Shown here piece after piece: positions 43,798 to 55,266 of a DNA stretch of 64,000 nt. The translations under genes and the position numbers were made by a program. This DNA is from Orobanche coerulescens (taxonomy: Eukaryota > Streptophyta > Magnoliopsida > Lamiales > Orobanchaceae): positions 171,606,501 to 171,670,500 of the forward strand of contig CM065809.1 in assembly GCA_033398695.1 (NCBI GenBank), read 5' to 3'. Every line of letters begins with the position of its first letter. Position 1 is the first letter of the stretch. The notes beneath the pieces are model-generated. The model did no database searches. It saw nothing but the letters and a program-made list of their open reading frames with translations, and had not been told where the DNA came from.

Positions 43798-45228
43798 TCG
43801 AGAAAAATCCGATTTTGGTCTTTTATAGATGTATGTGTCTGATTTTGGTCCTTTATTGACGCTCTGTCTGATTTTGGTCCTTTATAGATGTATGTGTCCG
43901 ATTTTGGTCATTTAAGTTATAATATTGTCTGATTTTGGTCCTGCGATGAAAGAGGGTCGACTGGAAAAAGGCATGTGAACTACACTCTCCGACTGAGGAC
44001 CAAAATCGGACGGTATTATAACTTAAAGGATCAAAATCAAACAACTGTATATTTAGAGGACTAAAATCGGACAAGCATACTTAAATTGGATGTTCCTTTT
44101 TCTTATTTGCATTATGGGCTCTGTTTTTTGATGATAAAGTTCAATTCGTGGTCTCAATTGGGGTTGATTATATGAATGGGAAAGAGAAAATAAGTAGGCC
44201 TGAGACTTTTCGGTTTCAGGGAGAAAAATACAGAAACCGGAACCGAATCGCATAGCTTTTTCGCGGTTCAGTTTTGCCAGTTTTTTTTGTCCGAAGCGAC
44301 TCGGAACCGAACTGCATAGTAACCGAACTGAACCGGAACCGAACAGGAACCGATTTTGTATTGTTCGGACGAAATGTATTATATTATATTTTATTTTATT
44401 AAGAATATATTATATTATATTAATTAAACATAGTTTTTTCACGGTTTTTTCGGAACCGAACCGCATAGTTTTTATTAATTAAATCGGAACCGAACCGCAT
44501 AGTTTTTTCGCGGTTCGTATATTGAATAATATATTCTTATTAAACATAATATAATATAATATAATATAATATAATATAATATAATATAATATAATATAAT
44601 ATAATATAATATAATATAATATAATATAATATAATATAATATAATATAATATATCTTTAATAAAATAAAATATAATATAATATATTTCGTCCGAACCATA
44701 CAAAATCGATTCCGGTTCGGTTCCTATGCGGTTGCCTCGAGTTTCGGATAAAAATCGGCAAACCGAACCACAAAAACTATGCGGTTCGGCCAAGTCAGAT
44801 TTTTCTCCCTGAAATCGAAAAGTCCCCGACCTAGTTATTTTCTCTTTCCCATTCATATAATGACCCCCAATTGAGACCAAGAATTCAACTTTATCATAAA
44901 AAAACAGAGCCCATAATGCAAATAAGAAAAAGGAACATCCAATTTAAGTATACTTGTCCGATTTTAGTCCTCTAAGTATACAATTGTTTGATTTTGGTCC
45001 TTTAAGTTATAATACTGTCCGATTTTGGTCCTCAGTCGGAGAGTGTAGTTCACATGCCTTTTTCCAGTCGATCCTCTTTCATCGCAGGACCAAAATCAGA
45101 CAATATTATAACTTAAAGGACCAAAATCGGACACATACATCTATAAAAGACCAAAATCGGACAGAGCGTCAATAAAGAATCAAAATCGGACACATACATC
45201 TATAAGGGACCAAAATCGGATTTTTCTC
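43798..45228. mobile_element. 1.4-kb foldback element (Mutator-like, non-autonomous)
   Basis: The two halves are nearly complementary over about 700 bp each: GAGAAAAATCCGATTTTGGT at 43800 faces ACCAAAATCGGATTTTTCTC ending at 45228. The arms contain repeated TGTCCGATTTTGGTCCTTTA blocks and a stretch of GGTTCGGTTCC-like text. TGTTATGG flanks both ends (43790-43797 and 45229-45236), with two unmatched bases at the left end. The centre is a pentanucleotide microsatellite. Confidence 0.9.
44545..44655. repeat. (ATAAT)n pentanucleotide microsatellite at the foldback centre
   Basis: About 21 near-perfect ATAAT units form the hinge of the inverted repeat. Confidence 0.95.
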
Positions 45229-45298
45229 TGTTATGGGATTCCAAAAGTTATATTTAGAACTATCTATAAGATTATTATTTTTGTTATTATTATTTTAT

Positions 45299-45798
45299 GG
45301 GATTTTTTTTTTACACTAGAACTTTTTGAACAAGTTTGAAGTTACATCATAACCTTTTTTTTCTCATCCGACACCAAAACTTTTCAAAAATTTTGAAATC
45401 ACATAAATGTTGTGGATGGTGTTAAGAATTCCGTTAGAAAAATAAAAACTAAATAAATTTTTTTTTTTTAAATTATGTAAAATTCTGCAAAATTTTAAAA
45501 ATATTAAAAAAAAAAATCCGAACTTCTATTTTTTAAGAAACAATATTTTGAATAATAATATTAAAAATCAGATCTTTTATTTAAAATTCAAAAATAAAAA
45601 GTAAAAAATAAAAAAAAATCTGGAAAATTTAAAATAAAAAGTTCCGATTCTGAAAAATTTCTAACGGAATTCTTAACGCCATCCACAACATTTGTGTGAT
45701 TTCAAAATATTTGAAAGGTTTTGGTGTCGGATGAAAAAAAAAGTTGTGGTGTAACTTCAAATTTGTTCAAAAGGTTATAGTGTAAAAAAAAAATTCCC
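45299..45798. mobile_element. 500-bp Mutator-like MITE with ~150-bp inverted repeats
   Basis: GGGATTTTTTTTTTACACTA at the left faces TATAGTGTAAAAAAAAAATT then CCC at the right. Inner arms pair from ATAACCTTTTTTTTCTCATC through TTAAGAATTCCGTTAGAAA. The flanks TTATTTTAT (45290-45298) and TTATCTTAT (45799-45807) form a 9-bp TSD with one change. It lies only 70 bp from the larger foldback. Confidence 0.88.
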
Positions 45799-45807
45799 TT
45801 ATCTTAT

Positions 45808-46959
45808 ATTAGACAAAATTATTATAATTATAGTGTTATACCAAAGTTAGTATGACGCTGAACTCGCTCTAATTCTATATTAGAGACGAGATATGAACCA
45901 TTATAATTTGTTGTTTAATATATTTTAATATTAGTTTCACCAATACAAAAATATCTTTTACTGGCACTTAATTTTCGGACACTTAGTAAAAAGTGTCAGT
46001 AATTATAAATATTTTAATCATTTCCCACTCTGGTCATAAATGTATCAGGATTTACCGACTCTAAAGTCTAAAGTATCAATAGTTAAGTATCAAGCTTTAG
46101 TGACTTTTTAGTATCATTTTTAAGGAGCAGGATTTATGTTCTTTTATGTTTCGAGAGTTCTACCTTTGTGTAGTCTTGGTCCATGGTGTAAGCACCCATG
46201 AGTTAGGTTCTTTTATATTTGGATCTTTCAAAACATAAGTTGCAACTTTTTCTATTAAATTGTAGAACAGTGTATATGTACTCCTGATTTTTGCAAGGCC
46301 TCATGTGAAGTTTGTATACTTTTCTCATGGTGATCATGGTATACAATATTGGTTTCATGACCAGAATTACTAGAAATGCTTTGTAGGATTACCAAAAAGA
46401 CATCTACAGAAGTAAGTAGATATATGAACCTTTTGAATTTGGTGTTCATTTGAACCGTAGTTACTTAGCATATGTTGAACTACTTATCCATTCTTATATT
46501 TAGAATCTTGCTGATTATTTTAATGGTAGTTTTGAGTTGAATTTTATATTCTATGATACTTGTTATCATATTTAATGAACTGATTTGTGGTATCATTTGC
46601 TCAAGGAGTTTCAGCCTTAAAAGAAAAAGGTACAAAACTAAAATTGCAGTATTTTGGTATATATTGGTATATTAAATTTTTTTTAATATTTTGGTAGTGT
46701 AGCATCTCAGTAAATTCGGTATAAACAGATACAAAAACAAAATTTGGTATGTCGAATTTTGGTACGGTATCGGTATGGACCGAAAGCCATACCGAAATTT
46801 CGGTGTACCGAATTGCGGTATATCAAAACTTTCGGTACGATCTCAGTATGAAATTGTTGTATCAAAAATTTCGATATGATATAGGTATCGACAAATACTT
46901 TCGTAAAGTACGGTATACCACTCATAATCATGATGTACTATTTTTGAGTTTTGAGCATT
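45808..46959. other. AT-rich stretch with a degraded TE arm
   Basis: 45808-46690 shows nothing recognisable. 46690-46930 has many GGTATGG/CGGTAT and ATACCGAAA blocks (for example GGTACGGTATCGGTATGG and ATACCGAAATTTCGGTGT), typical of decayed hAT-type subterminal repeats; no ends were found. Confidence 0.4.
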
Positions 46960-46977
46960 ATGCTAGCATAGACACAT

Positions 46978-47207
46978 GCTCAAGGCCTTCTGGTTTAGTG
47001 GCACCGGGATTTTACCCCATACCTCAGGTCTCGAGTTCGAGTTTGGGCTGTGGCGGGTTTCCCTAAAATGGTGGAGGGTATTATTCCCTCAAGGAGTGTG
47101 GCTCTGGTGGAGGTACGGGCATTCGAGTCTGCGCTGCCTATGGGGTTCGGAGTCTAACCTCGCACTAACACTAACCACTAAGCCGGCTGCCGTTCAAAAA
47201 AGAAAAA
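46978..47207 (+). mobile_element. tRNA-derived SINE (230 bp)
   Basis: A perfect 18-bp TSD, ATGCTAGCATAGACACAT, flanks it (46960-46977 and 47208-47225). The 5' part has a Pol III A box-like TGGTTTAGTGGCACC (46991-47005) and a B box-like GAGTTCGAGTT (47033-47043). The 3' end is A-rich (CAAAAAAGAAAAA). No coding. The perfect TSD suggests recent insertion by LINE machinery. Confidence 0.93.
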
Positions 47208-47406
47208 ATGCTAGCATAGACACATAAACTCAATATAGTTTGCGTCAGGATTGTGCATATAACAACAACTAATACCAACCAATAGCTCAACTGCACTTTT
47301 TACCAACTAATAACAAACCAATCTAACTAATAATCACTTATGGGAAGCAAAATCATAAATGATGCATAAGAAATCAACATTACTCCAACAAACAATTCAA
47401 TAACAT

Positions 47407-47426
47407 CTCTCTCTCTCTCTCTCTCT
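47407..47426. repeat. (CT)n microsatellite
   Basis: About ten CT units. Confidence 0.85.
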
Positions 47427-47440
47427 AATATTATGCACGC

Positions 47441-47826
47441 TGATGTAACCGAACTAATCAACCACCAAGAACCGGGTCAATCTTGGAGGTTTGAGCTAAG
47501 AAAACCTGAATGTGTGATAAAACATATTTGTGAATGTTTCTGATTGCTTACCTTTGGGATGGAAAACTTATCTCCTATTTATATAAGGAAGGAGAAGCCT
47601 GACCCTGAGATCCTGCTCCTAGTCTAGGGAAATTCCTGATTTTCAGGGATTTGGCTGCGGCTGCCAATCCCTGGATATCTGAGAGGATGATAAAATCCCA
47701 GCTTTCCAGGGATCTTATCCTTGTAGGCCCGGATCCTTCCCAGCTAGCCCGTCTTTCGAGCTCGGGGTAGGGTCAGTCAGCTCGGACTCTTTTATGATGA
47801 AACCCCTGTTAGGGTTGTATACATCA
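47441..47826 (-). mobile_element. Candidate solo LTR (386 bp)
   Basis: It begins TGATGTAACC and ends GTATACATCA, an inverted terminal match. On the minus strand a TATA-like CTTATATAAATAGG lies near 47575-47590. The flanking 5-mers do not match, so this could also be an LTR piece. 47827-48034 holds nothing recognisable. Confidence 0.5.
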
Positions 47827-48034
47827 AATCATACTTTATGCTTGTATTAATTAATTTCCCGATCTTTATATAATATTTAATTTATTTGTCACATGTTTTG
47901 TATATTTATTCACGCTATGGTTATGCAAATGCTGTCTAAATTACTTTATATTGTAGATAATGTGGTGTGTCGTGTCACACAGAAGATCACATTATCGGTT
48001 CCTTATATGATAATAATTAGTTCACAACCTATAT

Positions 48035-49506
48035 TGTAATACCCGTGATTTTGATTTCTGGTAATTTCTTTTTTTTCGGCGGAAGTCCGTTTTGACGACT
48101 CGCTCATGACCGTTTCGTCATTCTGAGAATGATTAATTCTGCACTTTTTGTCATCCGAGTTCGTTTCGGTGTCGTTTTGTTGAGTTCCGTGCTTTTTAGC
48201 GGTTTTTCCGCACTTGAGTTCGATTCTTGCGAATCTCGTCCGAAACTGTTGTTTCGACTTTCTCGTAAGTTCATTTAATGTTATTATTCATGTTCCGAGC
48301 TTTGGATTGGTGTTTCGATCACGTATCGTGATTTTCGGGCGTTTTGGGCCATTTTCGTAATTTCCCAAAGTTTGGGGTAATTACTTTCCGTTGTCGAGTT
48401 TCGAGCCTTCGGGTAGTCGGAATCGTATGTTCTATTAGTGCTCGGATTCGTCTTTTCGAGTACTTCGTAACCGTATCTTCGATTCGTACTCGAGTTCGGG
48501 TTTCGGGTCGTTCGGGCCGTCGGAGTTGGTCCGCCGAGTCATGGCGGGCATGATCGGGCCAGCACCGCCGAGTAACGGCGGTAATGATCGGCCATTACGC
48601 ACGTAAGGCCGGTTACGACGTAAGGCCCTGGCCGTAACGCACGTAACGCCCGGCATTTTCCAGCAGAGTTCGGCCATGGCGATTCGTCGTAAGCCATGGC
48701 CGGTTACGTACGTAACCCGGCCGTGATCGGCTATTTAAGGCTCATGACGGTTTTCTTGACCATTTTCTCCTTCTTTCTCTTCCCGTACGCGGTCATGGGT
48801 GTGTGAATCTTCTAGAGATGTTGTTGGACAATGAATACATGAAGTTTTGAGGTTCATATCATCAATCATCCGTCTATAACATCCTTTGATCGAGCGAATC
48901 GTGCCGATTTTCTAGAAATCTAATTTTGGGGATTTTGGGTATTTTGTTCGATTTCGTCCGTTTAATCCGATTTAACTTAGGATTTTGATGGATTGATGAT
49001 TATTTAGATGTATTATATCATTTCCCTTGTTATTCCATGGTTGGATCGTATCGATTCGTTATTTGGGTCGAGTTCTTGACCGACGCCTTGAAGGTGTCCG
49101 GTAAAATGTTATAGAGGGGTTTTCGGGCGTTCTACGATTATTCTTCCTCGTATGATCGATGATTTATTGATTGTATGATGTTAGGGTCGTGTTTCTTGCG
49201 AAGAAACCGTGTTGAACCCTTTCGTTCGTCGTCGTCTTCCGTTTCGATAGCATTGGGCGTTTCGAAGCTTTCCGGTTGAGCCGTGTTCGTCGGAATACTT
49301 GCGTGCCGATTTCGAGGCAAGTACCTTGTCCATATAATTCTTGTTTTGTGGATATGATAATTGGTGATCGTCTAAATGTGTTTGTGTGGTCGTTTGAATT
49401 GAACTTTCAAAAGATTCGGTTTAGCTTGGTTAAAGGCTTGCTTTCAAAACGCGTGTGTTTTGTGAATGGTATGGTTTGAGAATGACTATGTGAACTCTAT
49501 GGATAT
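48035..49506 (+). repeat. Truncated 5' LTR of family B element
   Basis: It is close to 51352-52818 and then diverges abruptly after TGGATATG, so about 1.24 kb of LTR and the PBS are lost, probably by deletion. TATA-like CTATTTAAGG lies at 48731-48740. Confidence 0.9.
48590..48722 (+). promoter_or_regulatory. U3 palindrome array of TTACGNNCGTAA type
   Basis: ATTACGCACGTAAG, TTACGACGTAAG, CGTAACGCACGTAACG, TCGTCGTAAG and GTTACGTACGTAAC lie in the 140 bp before the TATA-like box, the same position as the TTAGCGCRCGCTAA arrays of family A. The 3' LTR array is at about 51915-52035. Confidence 0.75.
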
Positions 49507-51351
49507 GAGTAGTGTTGCTGTCTTGTGCATGTTTGACTTTATTTCTTTTATCCGATGTGTGAGTTCTTTTGTAATGGCTTTCGGTATTTTACCGACCGAG
49601 TTTTATTTGGAAAAACGATTCCCTTACCCGAGTTTTTGGCATTATGGCCTTGATCGTTTTGGCAAAATTCTTATGACGGTATTTATTATTTTCTAAATGG
49701 CTTCTGTGAGTTTTTGAAATATTACCGTCATCGGCCTTTTTGGCATTTTTGTAAAGGGTTTTTAGCCTGGTGGGTTCGTAGCGGGACACACGGCGCTATA
49801 ATGTTCCGTGTTAGTACCTAAAGTTTTTGTGCTTTATAGCCCATTGAATTATTTTTGAATACCTTGAGTATCTTAGAAAATTAAAATTCGAGACGTACTT
49901 TTAAAACGAATTATTTTCTTGCGGTGTTTTCAAGGTGTTTTCTAATGCCGCAATACATTTCAAAAATTTTCCGATTGAGGACCAAAAATATTTTGAGATA
50001 TTTTCAAATGCAGTTGCTTAGACCCAAGGGTCGAATATTTTTGAAAAGTTTTTCACTAAAAGAAAGTGTCCTCATTTTTATCAATGCGAAATGGTTTTCC
50101 AAAGTCTCGATAATGATGTTTCACGTTTTTACTTTTTTTTGGAAATGTGATACTCAAGATCGACCGGTGTTTTTCTAAATTATTTTCCAAATGAGGTTTT
50201 CGTTTTTAAAACCTATCCATTCCCGTTTGAGGGCTGGGTATGTATGTATGATGTTGGCTTTGTCGCTATGATGTTAACTCCCGAATATGATCGAGTTGGT
50301 GGCATGAACGTTGAGGCGTTGCCACGTATTTGTTGTACTAGCCCTCTGTGAGAGGTGTGAACTGGTATTTAATGGTTGTCGCCTCGTGGTGGATTGCGTG
50401 TGTCACATGAGGGTGAGATTTTGAAGCTTGGGTTTGTGCGTTGGTGTACATGTGTGATTGTTTCATGATGTTTGTAATTACGTGCTGGATATCGTTCGGG
50501 TCGTTGAGGTCGCCGAACGATACCGTTGTTGCTGTGGTGTATGTGTATATATTACTTTACGATGGTAATCGTCGTATATGATATGTGTTATGATTCTTTG
50601 TTGTGCTAAGTTGGCATCTCCGCTATGTTGTTTTGCGACGTTATGCCCCATTGTATCTAGCATTTGTATTTTCGGTATGCCGAGCCGAGGTGTTTCAACC
50701 GTGATGTGCCGGGGGAATGTACGTGCAATTTGTCCTTCTCGTCGGTAACACATTTCGAGTGTGGACTCGAGGGACACCGAATTCAGTTTTGCGAATCGGC
50801 TACCGAGACTTTCGGAGTTCGCGCTTCAGCACAGATATCAGAATCGGCTTTGAGAGGCCTTTGAAGGGTGTTTCTGTTGATTGCCTGTTGTGTCGTCTCC
50901 TTGATTTTGTTGTTGTGAGTTTCGGGGACGACACTCCTTTTAGAAGAGGTCGAATATAATACCCGTATTATTTTTGGCTTCTATATTTTCTCTTTCTCCA
51001 ATCTATCGATACACTCATGTTCGTTGATACCTACTGAACTTTTTCTGTATTTCGGTTTCATTGATCGGACGTGCTGCGATTTGAGTGGGGGAGGATGTCA
51101 CGACCCGATATGTCGTGTCTGTGTTGGGCTTGTCACTTGTTGGTTTTATTATTTCTCTATCGGTGGCGTTGTGTTGGTCGTCGTGGAGCGTGTTTTCACG
51201 CCGTATGTTCCGTTACATTTCTTGCAATGTTTCGCCGTCGGGCGCGAGTTTTCGGTTTTTGGGTATCTCGTCGAGTTTTCCTGACAGCGGATATTGCTTC
51301 TCCCTACTTATTTTAAGTTTCGGGACGAAACTTCTTTTAAGGAGGGTAGAA
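49507..51351 (+). other. Internal region of family B element
   Basis: No gag or pol similarity. A GACGGTATTT...AATATTACCGTCATCGG stretch (49675-49735) has a counterpart in the family A internal region. Near its 3' side are two PPT-like modules: CGGGGACGACACTCCTTTTA with an LTR-like start at about 50957, and GGGACGAAACTTCTTTTAAG at 51322 followed by the real LTR at 51352. Confidence 0.75.
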
Positions 51352-52984
51352 TGTAATACCCGTGATTTTGATTTCTGGTAATTTCTTTTTTTTCGGCGGA
51401 AGTCCGTTTTGACGACTCGCTCATGACCGTTTCGTCATTCTGAGAATGATTAATTCTGAACTTTTTGTCATCCGAGTTCGTTTCGGTGTCGTTTTGTTGA
51501 GTTCCGTGCTTTTTAGCGGTTTTTCCGCACTTGAGTTCGATTCTTGCGAATCTCGTCCAAAGCGTTGTTTCGACTTTCTCGTAAGTTCATTTAATGTTAT
51601 TATTCATGTTGCGAGCTTTGGCTTGGTGTTTCGATCACGTATCGTGATTTTCGGGCGTTTTGGGCCATTTTCGTAATTTCCCAAAGTTTGGGGTAATTAC
51701 TTTCCGTTGTCGAGTTTCGAGCCTTCGGGTAGTCGGAATCGTATGTTCTATTAGTGCTCGGATTCGTCTTTTCGAGTACTTCGTAACCGTATCTTGATTC
51801 GCACTCGTGTTCGGGTTTCGGGGTCGTTCGGGCCGTCGGAGTTGGTCCGGCCGAGTCATGGCCGGGCATGATCGGGCCAAAGCACCGCCGAGTAACGGCG
51901 GTAATGATCGGTCATTACGTCGTAAGGCCGATTCGTCGTAAGGCCACGGCCGTAACGTACGTAACGCCCGCATTTTCAGCAGAGTTCGGCCATGGCGATT
52001 ACGTCGTAAGCCATGGCCGATTACGTCGTAACCCGGCCGGCATACCATTTAAGGCTGCGGACGGTTTTCTTGACCATTTTCTCCTTCTTTCTCTTCCCGT
52101 ACGCTGTCAGGTGTGTGAATCTTCTAGAGATGTTGTTGGACAATGAATACATGAAGTTTTGAGGTTCATATCATCAATCATCCGTCCTATAACATCCTTT
52201 GATCGAGCGAATCAGTCGATTTTCTAGAAATCTAATTTTGGGGATTTTGGGTATTTTGTTCGATTTCGTCCGTTTAATCCGATTTAACTTAGGATTTTGA
52301 TGGATTGATGATTATTTAGATGTATTATATCATTTCCCTTGTTATTCCATGGTTGGATCGTATCGATTCGTTATTTGGGTCGAGTTCTTGACCGACGCCT
52401 TGAAGGTGTCCAGAAATGTTATAGAGGGGTTTTCGGGCGTTCTACGATTAATCTTCCTCGTATGATCGATGATTTATTGATTGTATGATGTTAGGGTCGT
52501 GTTTCTTGCGAAGAAACCGTGTTGAACCCTTTCGTTCGTCGTCGTCTTCCGTTTCGATAGCATTGGGCGTTTCGAAGCTTTCCGGTTGAGCCGTGTTCGT
52601 CGGAATACTTGCGTGCCGATTTCGAGGCAAGTACCTTGTCCATATAATTCTTGTTTTGTGGATATGATAATTGGTGATCGTCTAAATGTGTTTGTGTGGT
52701 CGTTTGAATTGAACTTTCAAAAGATTCGGTTTAGCCTGGTTAAAGGCTTGCTTTCAAAACGCGTGTGTTTTGTGAATGGTATGGTTTGAGAATGACTATG
52801 TGAACTCTATGGATATGTTTGGTGTTGATGTCGCACTTGGTATTGCGTGTGGACGTATATTATTTCATTTCGGTGCGTTGTGGTTTGACGTGGTGTTTTG
52901 CTAAGTGTTGATGCCTCTGGATGAATTATTTGGATATCTTTGTTGCATTGTGCTATGTGTGTGATTGTGTGAATGTGGGCGGGG

Positions 52985-53206
52985 CCTACGGTGGCACATG
53001 GCATGTGATCATGTGGCCAGGATGCAACAAGCGATTGATCCAACCGTGAGAGCCTAAGAAAAACTACGGTGGCACATGGCATGCGATCATGTGGCCAGGA
53101 TGCAACAAGTGATTGATCCAACCGTGAGCGCCAAAGTTAATCTACGGTGGCACATGGCATGCGATCATGTGGCCAGGATGCAACAGGTGATTGATCCAAC
53201 CGTGAG
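52985..53206. repeat. Three-copy minisatellite in the family B LTR
   Basis: Units of about 78 bp start CTACGGTGGCACATGGCATG and contain GATCATGTGGCCAGGATGCA and GATTGATCCAACCGTGAG. A related array in opposite orientation is at about 58680-58895. Confidence 0.9.
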
Positions 53207-53663
53207 ATGTTGTGATTTGTTTCGCTAGCCAGCTCGGGAGGGTCCTTCGAGGCCTCGAGTGGGATTTGTGGCTTCGTCCCGGTCCTAGGCGATGCGCGTG
53301 CGTGATTATGTTTCGTTGATTTTACGTCCGTTGAGGACACGTGATGTTGGGCTCTGACCCCGTAAATTGTTGGTGATTTCCTATTTGCGAAAACAAAACA
53401 TTTGGGTTGTGACCCTATTGATTTTTTTGAAAGAGAAGGATTTCATAATCCTAAATTGTTTTCTATTAAAACTCTCGATGGCATTTTAAACCGTTTTGTA
53501 AATTGTTTCCCTTATTTGCGATCTTTCGGTTTTGGAAATGTTTTACCAAACTCATGCCTCGGGAAGTGCTTTTCATTACGTTTGTAACTTTGAGGATTTC
53601 TGATTATTATTGTTCTTGGAACTTGTATTGTATGGCTCGTATTTTTGCACTTGTACTTGCACT

Positions 53664-53705
53664 AGCAAAACAGTGGAGTTTTGCTAACCCCCGAGTATTC
53701 GGGGG
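53664..53705 (+). other. Conserved twin stem-loop of the LTR
   Basis: Hairpin 1: AGCAAAAC with GTTTTGCT around AGTGGA (perfect). Hairpin 2: CCCCCGAGTATTCGGGGG (loop GTAT). Confidence 0.8.
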
Positions 53706-54000
53706 GTGGATGTCTGTATTGCATTCAGGTTTTGGAGCATAGCACAGGGTCGGCACGAAGGATGATGAAAGATGAACGATACTAATCACATGAGGATCCG
53801 TATGATGTTATTGGTTTAGTTGCATTTTATTTCCGCTGCAGTATTCTTTCCCCGTTGTACGGGAGTGTGTTGTATTCGACCCCTGCGTGGGCATGTATTA
53901 TAATTGAGTTGTATGCATTTATTGAAAGGCCAAATCGGTCTACTGAGTCTTTTTAGCCTTAAAGGCATTGTCGAATTGTTCGTTTGTTGTTACCAGCCTG

Positions 54001-54025
54001 GTAGATCCTTGAGGAAAGGTTCTAC
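54001..54025 (+). other. Terminal LTR stem-loop
   Basis: GTAGATCCTT pairs with AAGGTTCTAC (one T-T mismatch), 37 bp before the LTR end. Confidence 0.65.
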
Positions 54026-54067
54026 GGCGTGTAATATCCCTGAGCGGATTGGGGGTGTTACATATAT

Positions 54068-55266
54068 AACATTAGACCGTTATGTGAGAGGTTGTAATAT
54101 ATGCTTGAGATTGGTTGGTCTTGACCATTAGCATATATTAGTGTATTCGGTATACGTTGAACAGGATCGAGGTGAGATAGATTTTTCTGTACTGACTATA
54201 AGAAGAACGTACATCTCGGACAATTATTATTTCTTAATTCTAGTGATTAATATTTAATTATATATTTAATATTTATTGCCTTGATTTATCATGGGCGAGA
54301 GCCAAAATGATTGACTCAATATGCTCGATATTTTGAGCAATATTATTATTTATATAATAATCAATATTATAGCTAGAAATCGTGTCCCGACCAGTCGGGT
54401 TGATCGTGTCCCTTGAGGCACTCGAAAGGATTATTATATTAAACCCTGCAGGTAGAATTAATTTTTCGATATCTATACTATATAAAATGTATCCCCCTTA
54501 ATTTAATGTGGAAGGGGGTTTATGTCACTTATTTAAATATATAATATAAAAGAATATAACAAAATACATAAAAAATATTTAAAAATTATAATTATACCTA
54601 ACTTCAAAAGATGGGCGGGCCGTATTTGGAGGTTCTGTAAGACGAAACAGCTGTCTCATTTATTAATTTTTATTATCATAATTTCATATTTTCATTATTA
54701 ATTTTCGGTTTTAGCAAAGAGATTGCAGAAGGGTATTTTGGGAAGAGAAACATCAGTTTGTAAACGGCAGCAATTATTGGGGTGGAATTACATATGAAGA
54801 GACTATTTTAATTGTAACTTTTAATGTAAATAAACTAATTTAAATACAAAAGTTATGATAAACATCACAATGCAAATGCACCTTCTAATACACAATGTGA
54901 TTAAAATGAACTTTTAAATGATAGTATAAATTACAAAATGGTTAAATTTTAGCTATGAAATCTTAGATACAATCGGTGCATCGCACGGGTTGAATAAACC
55001 AAAAACAACCCCGGAGCAACATACGGGTTAGTAAAGCCTCATTTCATAGACTAATATAAAAGGACAATAACAATAAAAAAAATATATAAACTTCTCTAAA
55101 AGACATTAAATTCTGCCATCTGCTCATTCAACCGTCTGCCCCAACATTACGTACAAAACACGTAGATATTCAACCAAAGACCGTGCATCGCACGGGTTGG
55201 ATAATGCCTCGTAATAATAAAGCTCGAGTGGTATACTCATGTATAGCACATTAATTAATTAAAAGC
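54068..55266 (+). mobile_element. Intergenic DNA with Helitron-like ends
   Basis: 54068-54471 shows nothing recognisable. At 54472 A|TCTATACTATATAAAATG resembles a plant Helitron 5' end. The sequence CGGTGCATCGCACGGGTTG (about 54975) and a second ACCGTGCATCGCACGGGTTG (about 55185) resemble Helitron 3' hairpins. A second 5'-like start (TCATAGACTAATATAAAAGG) lies near 55045. No clear CTRR terminus follows either hairpin, so these may be two decayed elements. Confidence 0.45.

Larger units (their letters stand above)
48035..54062 (+). mobile_element. Non-autonomous LTR retroelement, family B (6028 bp)
   Basis: A perfect TSD TATAT (48030-48034 and 54063-54067) flanks TGTAATACCCGTG...GGGGGTGTTACA. 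The 3' LTR (51352-54062) is complete. The 5' LTR is cut at about 49506, so its hairpin region and the PBS are gone. The internal part has no gag or pol. Confidence 0.93.
51352..54062 (+). repeat. 3' LTR of family B element
   Basis: 2711 bp. It has a palindrome array (51915-52035), a three-copy minisatellite (52985-53206), the twin hairpin (53664-53705) and a terminal hairpin (54001-54025). The TATA-like position has decayed to CATTTAAGG. Confidence 0.93.

Noticed and set aside
44479..44880. Long Tyr/Ile-repeat open frames in both directions
   Set aside because: They are translations of the (ATAAT)n microsatellite.
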